Assembly: GCF_027596085.1 (NCBI RefSeq)
Contig: NC_072471.1
Location: 8,621,539-8,685,538, forward strand
Origin: Anoplopoma fimbria
Lineage: Eukaryota > Chordata > Actinopteri > Perciformes > Anoplopomatidae
Direction of reading: 5' to 3'
Length of the DNA stretch: 64,000 nucleotides
The notes beneath the pieces are model-generated. The model was not told where the DNA came from, did not search any database, and saw only the letters and a list, made by a program, of their open reading frames with translations. Each line of letters opens with the position of its first letter. Position 1 is the stretch's first letter. Positions 11,401-23,400 of this stretch are shown one piece after another. Made by a program: the position numbers and the translations under genes.

Positions 11401-14400
11401 AAGTCATAGTATAGCCTGTCGAAAAAAGTCATAGTATAGTATGTTGAAAATTTTAAAAAAAAAGTCATAGTATAGTATGTCGAAAAAAGTCATAGTATAG
11501 TATGTTGAAAATTTAAAAAAAAAAAAGTCATAGTATAGTATGTCGAAAAAGTGAAGAAAAGTCATAGTATAGTATGTTGAAAAAAAGTCATAGTATAGTA
11601 TGTTGAAAAAATTTTTTTAAAAAAGTCATAGTATAGCATGTCGAAAAAAGTCATAGTATAGTATGTCGAAAATTTCAAAAAAAAAGTCATAGTATAGCAT
11701 GTCGAAAAAAGTCATAGTATAGTATGTTGAAAATTTAAAAAAAAAAAGTCATAGTATAGTATGTTGAAAAAAGTCATAGTATAGTATGTTGAAAATTTCA
11801 AAAAAAAAGTCATAGTATAGTATGTCAAAAAAGTGAAGAAAAAAGTCATAGTATAGTATGTTGAAAAAAGTCATAGTATAGTAAAAAAAGTCATAGTATA
11901 GTATGTCGAAAAAAGTCATAGTATAGTATGTTGAAAATTTAAAAAAAAAAGTCATAGTATAGTATGTCGTCATAGTATAGTATGTTGAAAAAAAAAAAAA
12001 GTCATAGTATAGTATGTTGAAAAAAGTCATAGTATAATGTTGAAAAAAGTCATAGTATAGTAGTATAGTATATGTTGAAAATTTAAAAAAAAAAGTCATA
12101 GTATAGCATGTCGAAAAAAGTCATAGTATAGTATGTTGAAAATTAAAAAAAAAAAGTCATAGTATAGCATGTTGAAAAAAGTCATAGTATAGTATGTTGA
12201 AAATTAAAAAAAAAAAATTTATAAAAAAAAAGTCATAGTATAGTATGTTGAAAAAAGTCATAGTATAGTATGTTGAAAAAAAAAAAAAAGTCATAGTATA
12301 GCATGTGAAAAAAGTCATAGTATAGTATGTTGAAAAAAAGTGAAAAAAGTCATAGTATAGCATGTCGAAAAAAGTCATAGTATAGTATGTTGAAACAAGT
12401 GAAAAATTAGTAATAGTATAGTAAGTTGAAATATCAAATACAGTCATAGTATAGTATGTCGAAAAAAAGTCTTAGTATAGTATGTCGAAAAAGTGAAGAA
12501 AAAAGTCATGGTATAGTATGTCGAAAAAAAGTGAAAAAAGTCATAGTATAGCATGTCGAAAAAAGTCATAGTATAGTATGTTGAAAATTTAAAAAAAAAA
12601 AGTCATAGTATAGTATGTCGAAAAAAGTCATAGTATAGTATGTTGAAAATTTCTAAAAAAAAAGTCATAGTATAGTATGTCGAAAAAGTGAAGAAAAAAA
12701 GTCATAGTATAGTATGTTGAAAAAAGTCATAGTATAGTATGTTGAAAAAAAAAAAAAAGTCATAGTATAGTATGTCGAAAAAAGTCATAGTATAGTATGT
12801 TGAAAAAAAGTCATAGTATAGTATGTTGTCATAAAAAAAAAGTCATAGTATAGTATGTCGAAAAAAGTCATAGTATAGTATGTTGAAAATTAAAAAAAAA
12901 AAGTCATAGTATAGTATGTCGAAAAAAAAGTCATAGTATAGTATGTTGAAAATTTCTAAAAAAAAAGTCATAGTATAGTATGTCAAAAAAGTGAAGAAAA
13001 AAGTCATAGTATAGTATGTTGAAAATTTAAAAAAAAAAGTCATAGTATAGTATGTCGAAAAAAGTCATAGTATAGTATGTTGAAAAAAAGTGAAAAAAGT
13101 CATAGTATAGCATGTCGAAAAAAGTCATAGTATAGTATGACGAAACAAGTGAAAAATTAGTAATAGTATAGTAAGTTGAAATATCAAATACAGTCATAGT
13201 ATAGTATGTCGAAAAAAAGTCTTAGTATAGTATGTCGAAAAAGTGAAGAAAAAAGTCATGGTATAGTATGTTGAAAAAAAGTGAAAAAAGTCATAGTATA
13301 GCATGTCGAAAAAAGTCATAGTATAGTATGTTGAAAATTTTAAAAAAAAAGTCATAGTATAGTATGTCGAAAAAAGTCATAGTATAGTATGTTGAAAATT
13401 AAAAAAAAAAAAGTCATAGTATAGTATGTCGAAAAAAAGTGAAAAAAAAGTCATAGTATAGTATGTTGAAAAAAGTCATAGTATAGTATGTTGAAATTTT
13501 TTTTTAAAAAGTCATAGTATAGCCTGTCGAAAAAAGTCATAGTATAGTATGTTGAAAATTTAAAAAAAAAAGTCATAGTATAGCATGTCGAAAAAAGTCA
13601 TAGTATAGTATGTTGAAAATTTCAAAAAAAAAAGTCATAGTATAGTATGTCAAAAAAGTGAAGAAAAAAGTCATAGTATAGTATGTTGAAAATTAAAAAA
13701 AAAAAGTCATAGTATAGTATGTCGAAAAAAGTCATAGTATAGTATGTTGAAAATTTTAAAAAAAAAGTCATAGTATAGTATGTCGAAAAAAGTCATAGTA
13801 TAGTATGTTGAAAAATTTGAAAAAAAAAAGTCATAGTATAGCCTGTCGAAAAAAGTCATAGTATAGTATGTTGAAAAAAAGTGAAAAAAGTCATAGTATA
13901 GCATGTCGAAAAAAGTCATAGTATAGTATGTTGAAAATTCCAAAAAAAAAGTCATAGTATAGTATGTCGAAAAAAGTCATAGTATAGTATGTTGAAAATT
14001 TCTAAAAAAAAGTCATAGTATAGTATGTCGAAAAAGTGAAGAAAAAAGTCATAGTATAGTATGTTGAAAAAAAGTCATAGTATAGTATGTTGAAAAAAAA
14101 AAAAGTCATAGTATAGTATGTCGAAAAAAGTCATAGTATAGTATGTTGAAAAAAAAAAAAAAAAGTCATAGTATAGTATGTCGAAAAAAGTCATAGTATA
14201 GTATGTTGAAAATTTCAAAAAAAAAAAGTCATAGTATAGTATGTCGAAAAAAAGTCATAGTATAGTATGTTGAAAAAAAAAAAAAAAGTCATAGTATAGT
14301 ATGTCGAAAAAGTGAAGAAAAAAGTCATAGTATAGTATGTTGAAAAAAGTCATAGTATAGTATGTTGAAAATTAAAAAAAAAAAGTCATAGTATAGTATG

Positions 14401-17400
14401 TCGAAAAAAGTCATAGTATAGTATGTTGAAAAAAAAAAAAAAAGTCATAGTATAGTATGTCGAAAAAAGTGAAGAAAAAAGTCATAGTATAGTATGTCAA
14501 AAAAAAGTCATAGTATAGTATGTTGAAAATTTTAGTAAATGTTGAAAAAAAGTCATAGTATAGTATGTCGAAAATTTAAAAAAAAAAAATGTGAAAATAG
14601 TATAGTATGTATTGAAAATTTAAAAAAAAAAGTCATAGTATAGTATGTCGAAAAAGTGAAGAAAAAAGTCATAGTATAGTATGTTGAAAAAAAGTCATAG
14701 TATAGTATGTTGAAAATTTTTAAAAAAAAAGTCATAGTATAGCCTGTCGAAAAAAGTCATAGTATAGTATGTTGAAAATTAAAAAAAAAAGTCATAGTAT
14801 AGCATGTCGAAAAAAGTCATAGTATAGTATGTTGAAAATTTTAAAAAAAGTCATAGTATAGTATGTCAAAAAAGTGAAGAAAAAAGTCATAGTATAGTAT
14901 GTTGAAAATTTCAAAAAAAAAGTCATAGTATAGCATGTCGAAAAAAGTCATAGTATAGTATGTTGAAAATTTAAAAAAAAAAAAGTCATAGTATAGTATG
15001 TCGAAAAAAGTCATAGTATAGTATGTTGAAAAAAAGTGAAAAAAGTCATAGTATAGCATGTCGAAAAAAGTCATAGTATAGTATGTTGAAAAAAAGTGAA
15101 AAAAGTCATAGTATAGCATGTCGAAAAAAGTCATAGTATAGTATGTTGAAAATTTTAAAAAAAAAAGTCATAGTATAGTATGTCGAAAAAAGTCATAGTA
15201 TAGTATGTTGAAAATTTCTAAAAAAAAGTCATAGTATAGTATGTCGAAAAAGTGAAGAAAAAAGTCATAGTATAGTATGTTGAAAAAAGTCATAGTATAG
15301 TATGTTGAAAAAAAAAAAGTCATAGTATAGTATGTTTTTTTAAAAAAAAAGTCATAGTATAGTATGTCATAGTAAAAAAAAAAAAAGTCAGTGTCAATAG
15401 TATAGTATGTCGAAAAAAGTCATAACATAACGTAGTATAACATTTAAAATTTTATAAAAAAGTCATAGTATATTAAAAACGAAAAAAAAAAATTTCTAAA
15501 ATAAAAGTATATATTTAAAATCATATTAAAAAAATAACTAAAAAAAGTCATAGTATAGTATGTTGAAAATTTAAAAAAAAAAAAAGTCATAGTATAGTAT
15601 GTCAAAAAGTCATAGCCCATTTTGTAGTATGTTGAAAATTTCAAAAAAGTCATTTAAAAAAATGTCATAGAATAGTCTGTCATAGTTCTTGTCAAACCTA
15701 GGCTGATATGGTGTGATTGTCAAAAAAAGTCATAGTATAGTATGTTTGAAAAAAGTGAAAAAAAAGTCATAGTATAGTCGAAAAAGTATAGTATTTTTTT
15801 TTTAATAATTAAAAAACTTTTCAAAAAGTCATAGTATAGTATGTTGAAAAAAATGACATAGTATAGTATGTCGAAAAAAGTCATAGTATAGTATGTTGAA
15901 AATTTAAAAAAAAAAAAAGTCATAGTATAGTATGTTGAAAAAAAAAAAAAGTCATAGTATAGTATGTTGAAAATTTGAAAAAAAAAAGTCATAGTATAGT
16001 ATGTCGAAAAAAGTCATAGTATAGTATGTTGAAAATTTAAAAAAAAAAGTCATAGTATAGTATGTCGAAAAAAGTCATGTATAGTAAGAAAAAAGTCACA
16101 GTATAGCATGTCGAAAAAAGTCATAGTATAGTATGTTGAAAATTTAAAAAAAAAAGTCATAGTATAGTATGTCGAAAAAAGTCATAGTATAGTATGTTGA
16201 AAAAAAAAAAAAAAGTCATAGTATAGTATGTTGAAATGTGAAAAAAAGTCATAGTATAGTATGTTGAAAAAAAGTCATAGTATAGTATGTTGAAAATTAA
16301 AAAAAAAAGTCATAGTATAGTATGTCGAAAAAAGTCATAGTATAGTATGTTGAAAATTTAAAAAAAAAAAAAGTCATAGTATAGTATGTGAAAAAAAGTC
16401 ATAGTATAGTAAGAAAATTTCATAAAAAAAAGTCATAGTATAGTATGTTGAAAAAAAGTCATAGTATAGTATGTTGAAATTTTTTAAAAAAAAAAAGTCA
16501 TAGTATAGTATGTCGAAAAAAGTCATAGTATAGTATGTTGAAAATTAAAAAAAAAAAGTCATAGTATAGCATGTTGAAAAAAAAGTCATAGTATAGTATG
16601 TTGAAAATTTCATAGTAAAAAAAAAGTCATAGTATAGTATGTCAAAAAAGTGAAGAAAAAGTCATAGTATAGTATGTTGAAAATTTAAAAAAAAAAAGTC
16701 ATAGTATAGTATGTCGAAAAAAGTCATAGTATAGTATGTTGAAAATTTAAAAAAAAAAAGTCATAGTATAGTATGTCGAAAAAAGTCATAGTATAGTATG
16801 TTGAAAAAAAAAAAAAAAGTCATAGTATAGTATGTCGAAAAAAGTCATAGTATAGTATGTTGAAAAAAAGTGAAAAAAGTCATAGTATAGTATGTCGAAA
16901 AAAGTCATAGTATAGTATGTTGAAAATTTTAAAAAAAAAGTCATAGTATAGTATGTCGAAAAAAGTCATAGTATAGTATGTTGAAAATTTTAAAAAAAAT
17001 GTCATAGTATAGTATGTCGAAAAAAGTCATAGTATAGTATGTTGAAAATTTCTAAAAAAAAGTCATAGTATAGTATGTCGAAAAAGTGAAGAAAAAAGTC
17101 ATAGTATAGTATGTTGAAAAAAAGTCATAGTATAGTATGTTGAAAATTTTTAAAAAAAAGTCATAGTATAGCCTGTCGAAAAAAGTCATAGTATAGTATG
17201 TTGAAAATTTCAAAAAAAAAAAGTCATAGTATAGTATGTCGAAAAAAGTCATAGTATAGTATGTTGAAAATTTCAAAAAAAAAGTCATAGTATAGTATGT
17301 CGAAAAAAGTCATAGTATAGTATGTTGAAAAAAAAAAAAAAAAAGTCATAGTATAGTATGTGAAAAAGTGAAAAAAAAGTCATAGTATAGTATGTTGAAA

Positions 17401-20400
17401 ATTAAAAAAAAAAAAGTCATAGTATAGTATGTTGAAAATTTAAAAAAAAAAGTCATAGTATAGTATGTCGAAAAAAGTCATAGTATAGTATGTTGAAAAA
17501 AAAAAAAAAGTCATAGTATAGTATGTCGAAAAAAAAAAGTGAAGAAAAAAAAAAAAGTCATAGTATAGCATGTTGAAAAAAGTCATAGTATAGTATGTTG
17601 AAAATTTTAAAAAAAAGTCATAGTATAGTATGTCGAAAAAAGTCATAGTATAGTATGTTGAAAATTTCTAAAAAAAAAGTCATAGTATAGTATGTCGAAA
17701 AAAGTGAAGAAAAAAAAGTCATAGTATAGTATGTTGAAAAAAGTCATAGTATAGTATGTTGAAAAAAAAAAAGTCATAGTATAGTATGTCGAAAAAAGTC
17801 ATAGTATAGTATGTTGAAAAAAAAAAAAAAAGTCATAGTATAGTATGTCGAAAAAAGTCATAGTATAGTATGTTGAAAATTTCAAAAAAAAAGTCATAGT
17901 ATAGTATGTCAAAAAAGTGAAAAAAAGTCATAGTATAGTATGTTGAAAATTTCAAAAAAAAAGTCATAGTATAGCATGTCGAAAAAAGTCATAGTATAGT
18001 ATGTTGAAAATTAAAAAAAAAAAGTCATAGTATAGTATGTCGAAAAAAGTCATAGTATAGTATGTCGAAAAAAGTCATAGTATAGTATGTTGAAAATTTT
18101 AAAAAAAGTCATAGTATAGTATAGTATGTCGAAAAAAGTCATAGTATAGTATGTTGAAAATTTCTAAAAAAAAGTCATAGTATAGTATGTCGAAAAAGTG
18201 AAGAAAAAAGTCATAGTATAGTATGTTGAAAAAAAAGTCATAGTATAGTATGTTGAAAAAAAATTAAAAAAAAAAAGTCATAGTTAAAAAAAAAGTCATA
18301 GTATAGTATGTGAAAAAAGTCATAGTATAGTATGTTGAAAAAAAGTGAAAAAAGTCATAGTATAGCATGTCGAAAAAAGTCATAGTATAGTATGACGAAA
18401 CAAGCGAAAAATTAGTAATAGTATAGTAAGTTGAAATATCAAATACAGTCATAGTATAGTATGTCGAAAAAAAGTCTTAGTATAGTATGTCGAAAAAGTG
18501 AAGAAAAAAGTCATGGTATAGTATGTTGAAAAAAAGTGAAAAAAGTCATAGTATAGCATGTCGAAAAAAGTCATAGTATAGTATGTTGAAAATTTAAAAA
18601 AAAAAAGTCATAGTATAGTATGTCGAAAAAAGTCATAGTATAGTATGTTGAAAATTTCTAAAAAAAAGTCATAGTATAGTATGTCGAAAAAGTGAAGAAA
18701 AAAGTCATAGTATAGTATGTTGAAAAAAAGTCATAGTATAGTATGTTGAATTTTTTTAAAAAAAAGTCATAGTATAGTATGTCGAAAAAAGTCATAGTAT
18801 AGTATGTTGAAAATTTAAAAAAAAAAGTCATAGTATAGTCAAAAAATGAAGAAAAAAGTCATAGTATAGTATGTTGAAAAAAAAAAAAAAAAAAAGTCAT
18901 AGTATAGTATGTGAAAAAAGTCATAGTATAGTATGTTGAAAATTAAAAAAAAAAAGTCATAGTATAGTATGTCGAAAAAAGTCATAGTATAGTATGTTGA
19001 AAAAAATGTGAAAAAAGTAATAGTATAGTATAGTATGTCGAAAAAAAGTCATAGTATAGTATGTTGAAAAAGTGAAAAAAAAGTCATAGTATAGTATGTT
19101 GAAAAAAAGTGAAAAAAGTCATAGTATAGTATGTTGAAAATTTCAATGTTGAAAATTTCAAAAAAAAATGTCATAGTATAGTATGTCGAAAAAAGTCATA
19201 GTATAGTATGTTGAAAATTTCAAAAAAAAAAGTCATAGTATAGTATGTCGAAAAAGTGAAGAAAAAAGTCATAGTATAGTATGTTGAAAATTAAAAAAAA
19301 AAAAAAGTCATAGTATAGTATGTCGAAAAAAGTCATAGTATAGTATGTTGAAAAAAGTCATAGTATAGTATGTTGAAGTTTTTTAAAAAAAAGTCATAGT
19401 ATAGCCTGTCGAAAAAAGTCAAAGTATAGTATGTTGAAAAAAAGTGAAAAAAGTCACAGTATAGCATGTTGAAAAAAGTCATAGTATAGTATGACGAAAC
19501 AAGCGAAAAATTAGTAATAGTATAGTAAGTTGAAATATCAAATACAGTCATAGTATAGTATGTCGAAAAAAAAAAGTCTTAGTATAGTATGTCGAAAAAG
19601 TGAAGTAAAAAAAGTCATAGTATAGTATGTTGAAAAAAAGTCAAAAAAGTCATAGTATAGCATGTCGAAAAAAAAAAAGTCATAGTATAGTATGTCGAAA
19701 AAGTAGTATGTCGAAAAAGAAAAAAAGTCATAGTATAGTATGTCGAAAAAAAAAAAAGTCATAGTATAGTATGTCGAAAAAAAAAGTCATAGTATAGTAT
19801 ATGAAAATATTCGAAAAAAAAAAAAAGTCATAGTATAGTGAAAAATGTCATAGTATAAAAAAGTCATAGTATAGTATGTTGAAAATTTCAAAAAAAAAAT
19901 GTCATAGTATAGTATGTTGAAAAAAGTGAAGAAAAAAGTCATCGAAAAAAAAGTCATAGTATAGTATTGAAAAAGTGAAAAAAAAGTCATAGTATAGCAT
20001 GTCGAAAAAAGTCATAGTATAGTATGTTGAAAATTTCTAAAAAAAATGTCATAGTATAGTATGTCGAAAAAAGTCATAGTATAGTATGTTGAAAATTTCT
20101 AAAAAAAAAAAGTCATAGTATAGTATGTCATAGTAAAAGTGAAAAGAAAAAAGTCATAGTATAGTATGTCGAAAAAAGTCATAGTATAGTATGTCGAAAA
20201 AAGTGAAGAAAAAAGTCATAGTATAGTATGTTGAAAAAAAGTGAAAAAAGTCATAGTATAGCATGTTGAAAAAAGTCATAGTATAGTATATAGTATGTTG
20301 AAAATTTCAAAAAAAAAAGTCATAGTATAGTATGTGAAAAAAAAAAAAAAGTCATAGTATAGCATGTCGAAAAAAGTCATAGTATAGTATGTCGAAAAAG

Positions 20401-23400
20401 TGAAGAAAAAAAAAAAAAGTCATAGTATAGTATGTCGAAAAAAGTCATAGTATAGTATGTTGAAAATTTAAAAAAAAAAGTCATAGTATAGTATGTCGAA
20501 AAAAGTCATAGTATAGTATGTTGAAAATTTCAAAAAAAAAGTCATAGTATAGTATGTCGAAAAAAGTCATAGTATAGTATGTTGAAAATTTCTAAAAAAA
20601 AGTCATAGTATAGTATGTCGAAAAAGTGAAGAAAAAAGTCATAGTATAGTATGTCGAAAAAAGTCACAGTATAGCATGTTGAAAAAAGTCATAGTATAGT
20701 ATGTTGAAAATTTAATAAAAAAATGTCATAGTATAGTATGTCGAAAAAAGTCATAGTATAGTATGTTGAAAATTTCTAAAAAAAATGTCATAGTATAGTA
20801 TGTCGAAAAAGTGAAGAAAAAAGTCATAGTATATATAGTATGCCGAAAAAAGTCACAGTATAGCATGTCGAAAAAAGTCATAGTATAGTATGTTGAAAAT
20901 TTAATAAAAAAATGTCATAGTATAGTATGTCGAAAAAAGTCATAGTATAGTATGTTGAAAATTTCTAAAAAAAAGTCATAGTATAGTATGTCGAAAAAGT
21001 GAAGAAAAAAGTCATAGTATAGTATGTCGAAAAAAGTCATAGTATAGTATGTCGAAAAAGTGAAGAAAAAAGTCATGGTATAGTATGTTGAAAAAAAGTG
21101 AAAAAAGTCATAGTATAGCATGTTGAAAAAAGTCATAGTATAGTATGTTGAAAATTTCAAAAAAAAAGTCATAGTATAGTATGTTGAAAAAAGTCTTAGT
21201 ATAGCATGTTGAAAAAAAGTGAAAAAAGTCATAGTATAGTATGTGGACAATTTCTAAAAAAAGTCATAGTATAGCATATTGAAAAAAAGTCACAGTATAC
21301 CATGTCGAAAAAAGTCATAGTATGTCGAAAAAAGTCATAGTATAGTATGACGAAAATAGTGAAAAATTAGTCATAGTATAGTCAGTTGAAATATTAAATA
21401 CAGCCATAGTATTGTACGTCGGAAAAAGTCATAGTATAGTATGTCGAAAAATCCCATAAAAAGTCATAGTATAGTTTTCCCAGAGAAATAGAATAAGAGT
21501 GGAACTTACATTTCCATTCAAATAAATATAGCAGGATGGTCAGAGAGGCGGCGAGCATTGGTATTGTTCCCATTGCAAAGAACAGTAACTGTAATAGTCG
21601 GCTTACTAATTCTATTCCTATGGTATATTCTATATTGTATATTCTATTTCTATGCACAGTACATTTTGTTTTAAATTAGTGAAATGACCAAGGCAAACAA
21701 TTCAATGTCAGTACTACTCGCATTCAATTTCTAAGATCGTATCATACCTTGTAAGGCTTGCCGTTGACAAGGTTAGCTAAAGAGGAGCGAGGGATCTTGC
21801 CAGAGCGCGTTTTCGGCAATCCTTGAACAAAAAGCACTTTCTTAAAGGCAGCCACTGGTCCGATGGTGTCCCTCACAAGCTTCACCATCTCATTTATGAT
21901 CTGCTCTTCATTTTTCTGCACACCTGAGAAAACAAGCACATGTACTTTTATTATATTTATTTTGTTGACCTACCTCACGAAGGTAGAACCGGATGAATCA
22001 CCAAAAAAAAAAGGATGTGAAACAAAATACTGATACCCAAGAAGTCACGATGAGTAGATATTTTATATCACATCACTTAATTCCACACTATACTTATGCC
22101 ATGCCTCACCATTCTTGAGAACACACAGGGCCAAGGGTACAACACCCTTCAGCTTATCCTCTAGACCCACCACAGCACAGTCTCCCACTGCAGGGTGCTG
22201 CAACACTGACTGCAAAACACACACAGGTACATGCATCATAATACCACAAAGAAGAAGAGTTGGGAAAAGCTTTGTGTAATCATTCTCCTACCTCTTCCAA
22301 TGCTCCAGCTGACAGCCTGTGACCTGCCACGTTGATGACATCATCAGACCGAGACATGATGTAAAGGAAACCCTCCTCGTCCACATAACCTGCGTCCATG
22401 GTGTCATAATAACCCTGATGGTAGAATAGAAAGGAATGATTACAATCAGAGTAAATTTGAATTTATTTATGAGGTCTCTCTTTGGCTCTGTGATGAAATA
22501 TTTCAACACTAGAGGGCCACCTTTCACCACATACTGATCAATACCCACTCTACTACATTATGAGTCCAATGACACACAGACCTTCAACAAATCCAATTGT
22601 TCTATATTAAATCAGACAGCTGTGCAAATTATTTCATGCCCATTAAACACCGGAATGAGAGGAAATGATGACACGTCTTACCGGGAATTTAGTGAAGTAG
22701 AGCTCCTTGAACAGATCTTGGTTCTGCCACAGTGACAATGCTGCACCAGGTGGTAAGGGTAGTCTGAAGGAAAATTGTGTGAAAAAATGAAGTTTAGTTC
22801 GATTTAAATATTTGTCCTTAACCCATTGCTTCTGCCATAAACGTACAAAAAATGATGAATCGTCTGCTAGACTCTAAAAAGGACTTCAAGCATGACATTA
22901 ACAAACGCTTTTTTTTAATGAAAATGACGGTTGAATGTTTTAAAGTTTGAATCATGTTAAATTCAATGAGCATTAAGAGCAGTCTATCAGATTTATATCC
23001 AATAAAATAATGGATAACTGTCTAGACACAAACTCACACACATGGTGAGCTCAGTAACTCAGTCTTTGTTTATCCAAAGACTACCAGTAATCCCCCTTCT
23101 TGACCAAGATGATCCCATTTCCCAAGTTTGAACCCTAAACATGCCTCTGCATAGATTCATTTCTCTAAGAGGAGAATAATCAGACACACCAAAAATCGTA
23201 TTTCTGATGCTGACAGCATGATTCCAGTTAATGACTTCAGCACAATCTGCACCCATTCTTCCAATACGATTTTATATTATTTGAAAGATTAAATAATGAA
23301 CAATTTTTTTCTTGAACACGCAGTGCTGAGAAGCCACAACACACTACAACGAACTCGCTCTCTTCATTATGATTTTATGAAGCTGTGGATACAGACTTTC

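Larger units (their letters stand above)
2526..21476 (+). repeat. Approximately 19-kb AT-rich tandem array filling acss3 intron 15
   Basis: Several hundred head-to-tail copies of a 15-base core GTCATAGTATAGTAT joined by A-rich linkers. Two main monomers recur. A short one of about 25 bases has core plus GTCG plus six A. A long one of about 35 bases has core plus GTTGAAAATTT and eight to eleven A. They often alternate as a dimer of about 60 bases. Linkers with AGTGAAAAA or AGTGAAGAAAAA, and cores ending GTATAGCATG or GTATAGCCTG, are common variants. All copies have the same orientation. Copies are most divergent at the two edges and at about 15400-15720. The array covers about 98% of the intron. 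Long minus-strand open frames in it ([13 protein letters not shown] and similar) are products of the repeat, not proteins. Copy number and A-tract lengths depend on assembly quality. Confidence 0.97.

Noticed and set aside
2758..21250. Dozens of minus-strand open frames of 60-145 codons with [16 protein letters not shown] text.
   Set aside because: They are translations of the tandem repeat in shifting frames and lie inside an acss3 intron. Their length follows from the lack of stop codons in parts of the monomer. No domain, start context or independent support.
2526..21476. Possible CRISPR array.
   Set aside because: The repeat units are separated by A-tracts, not unique spacers, units vary in length and sequence, and the genome is a vertebrate.
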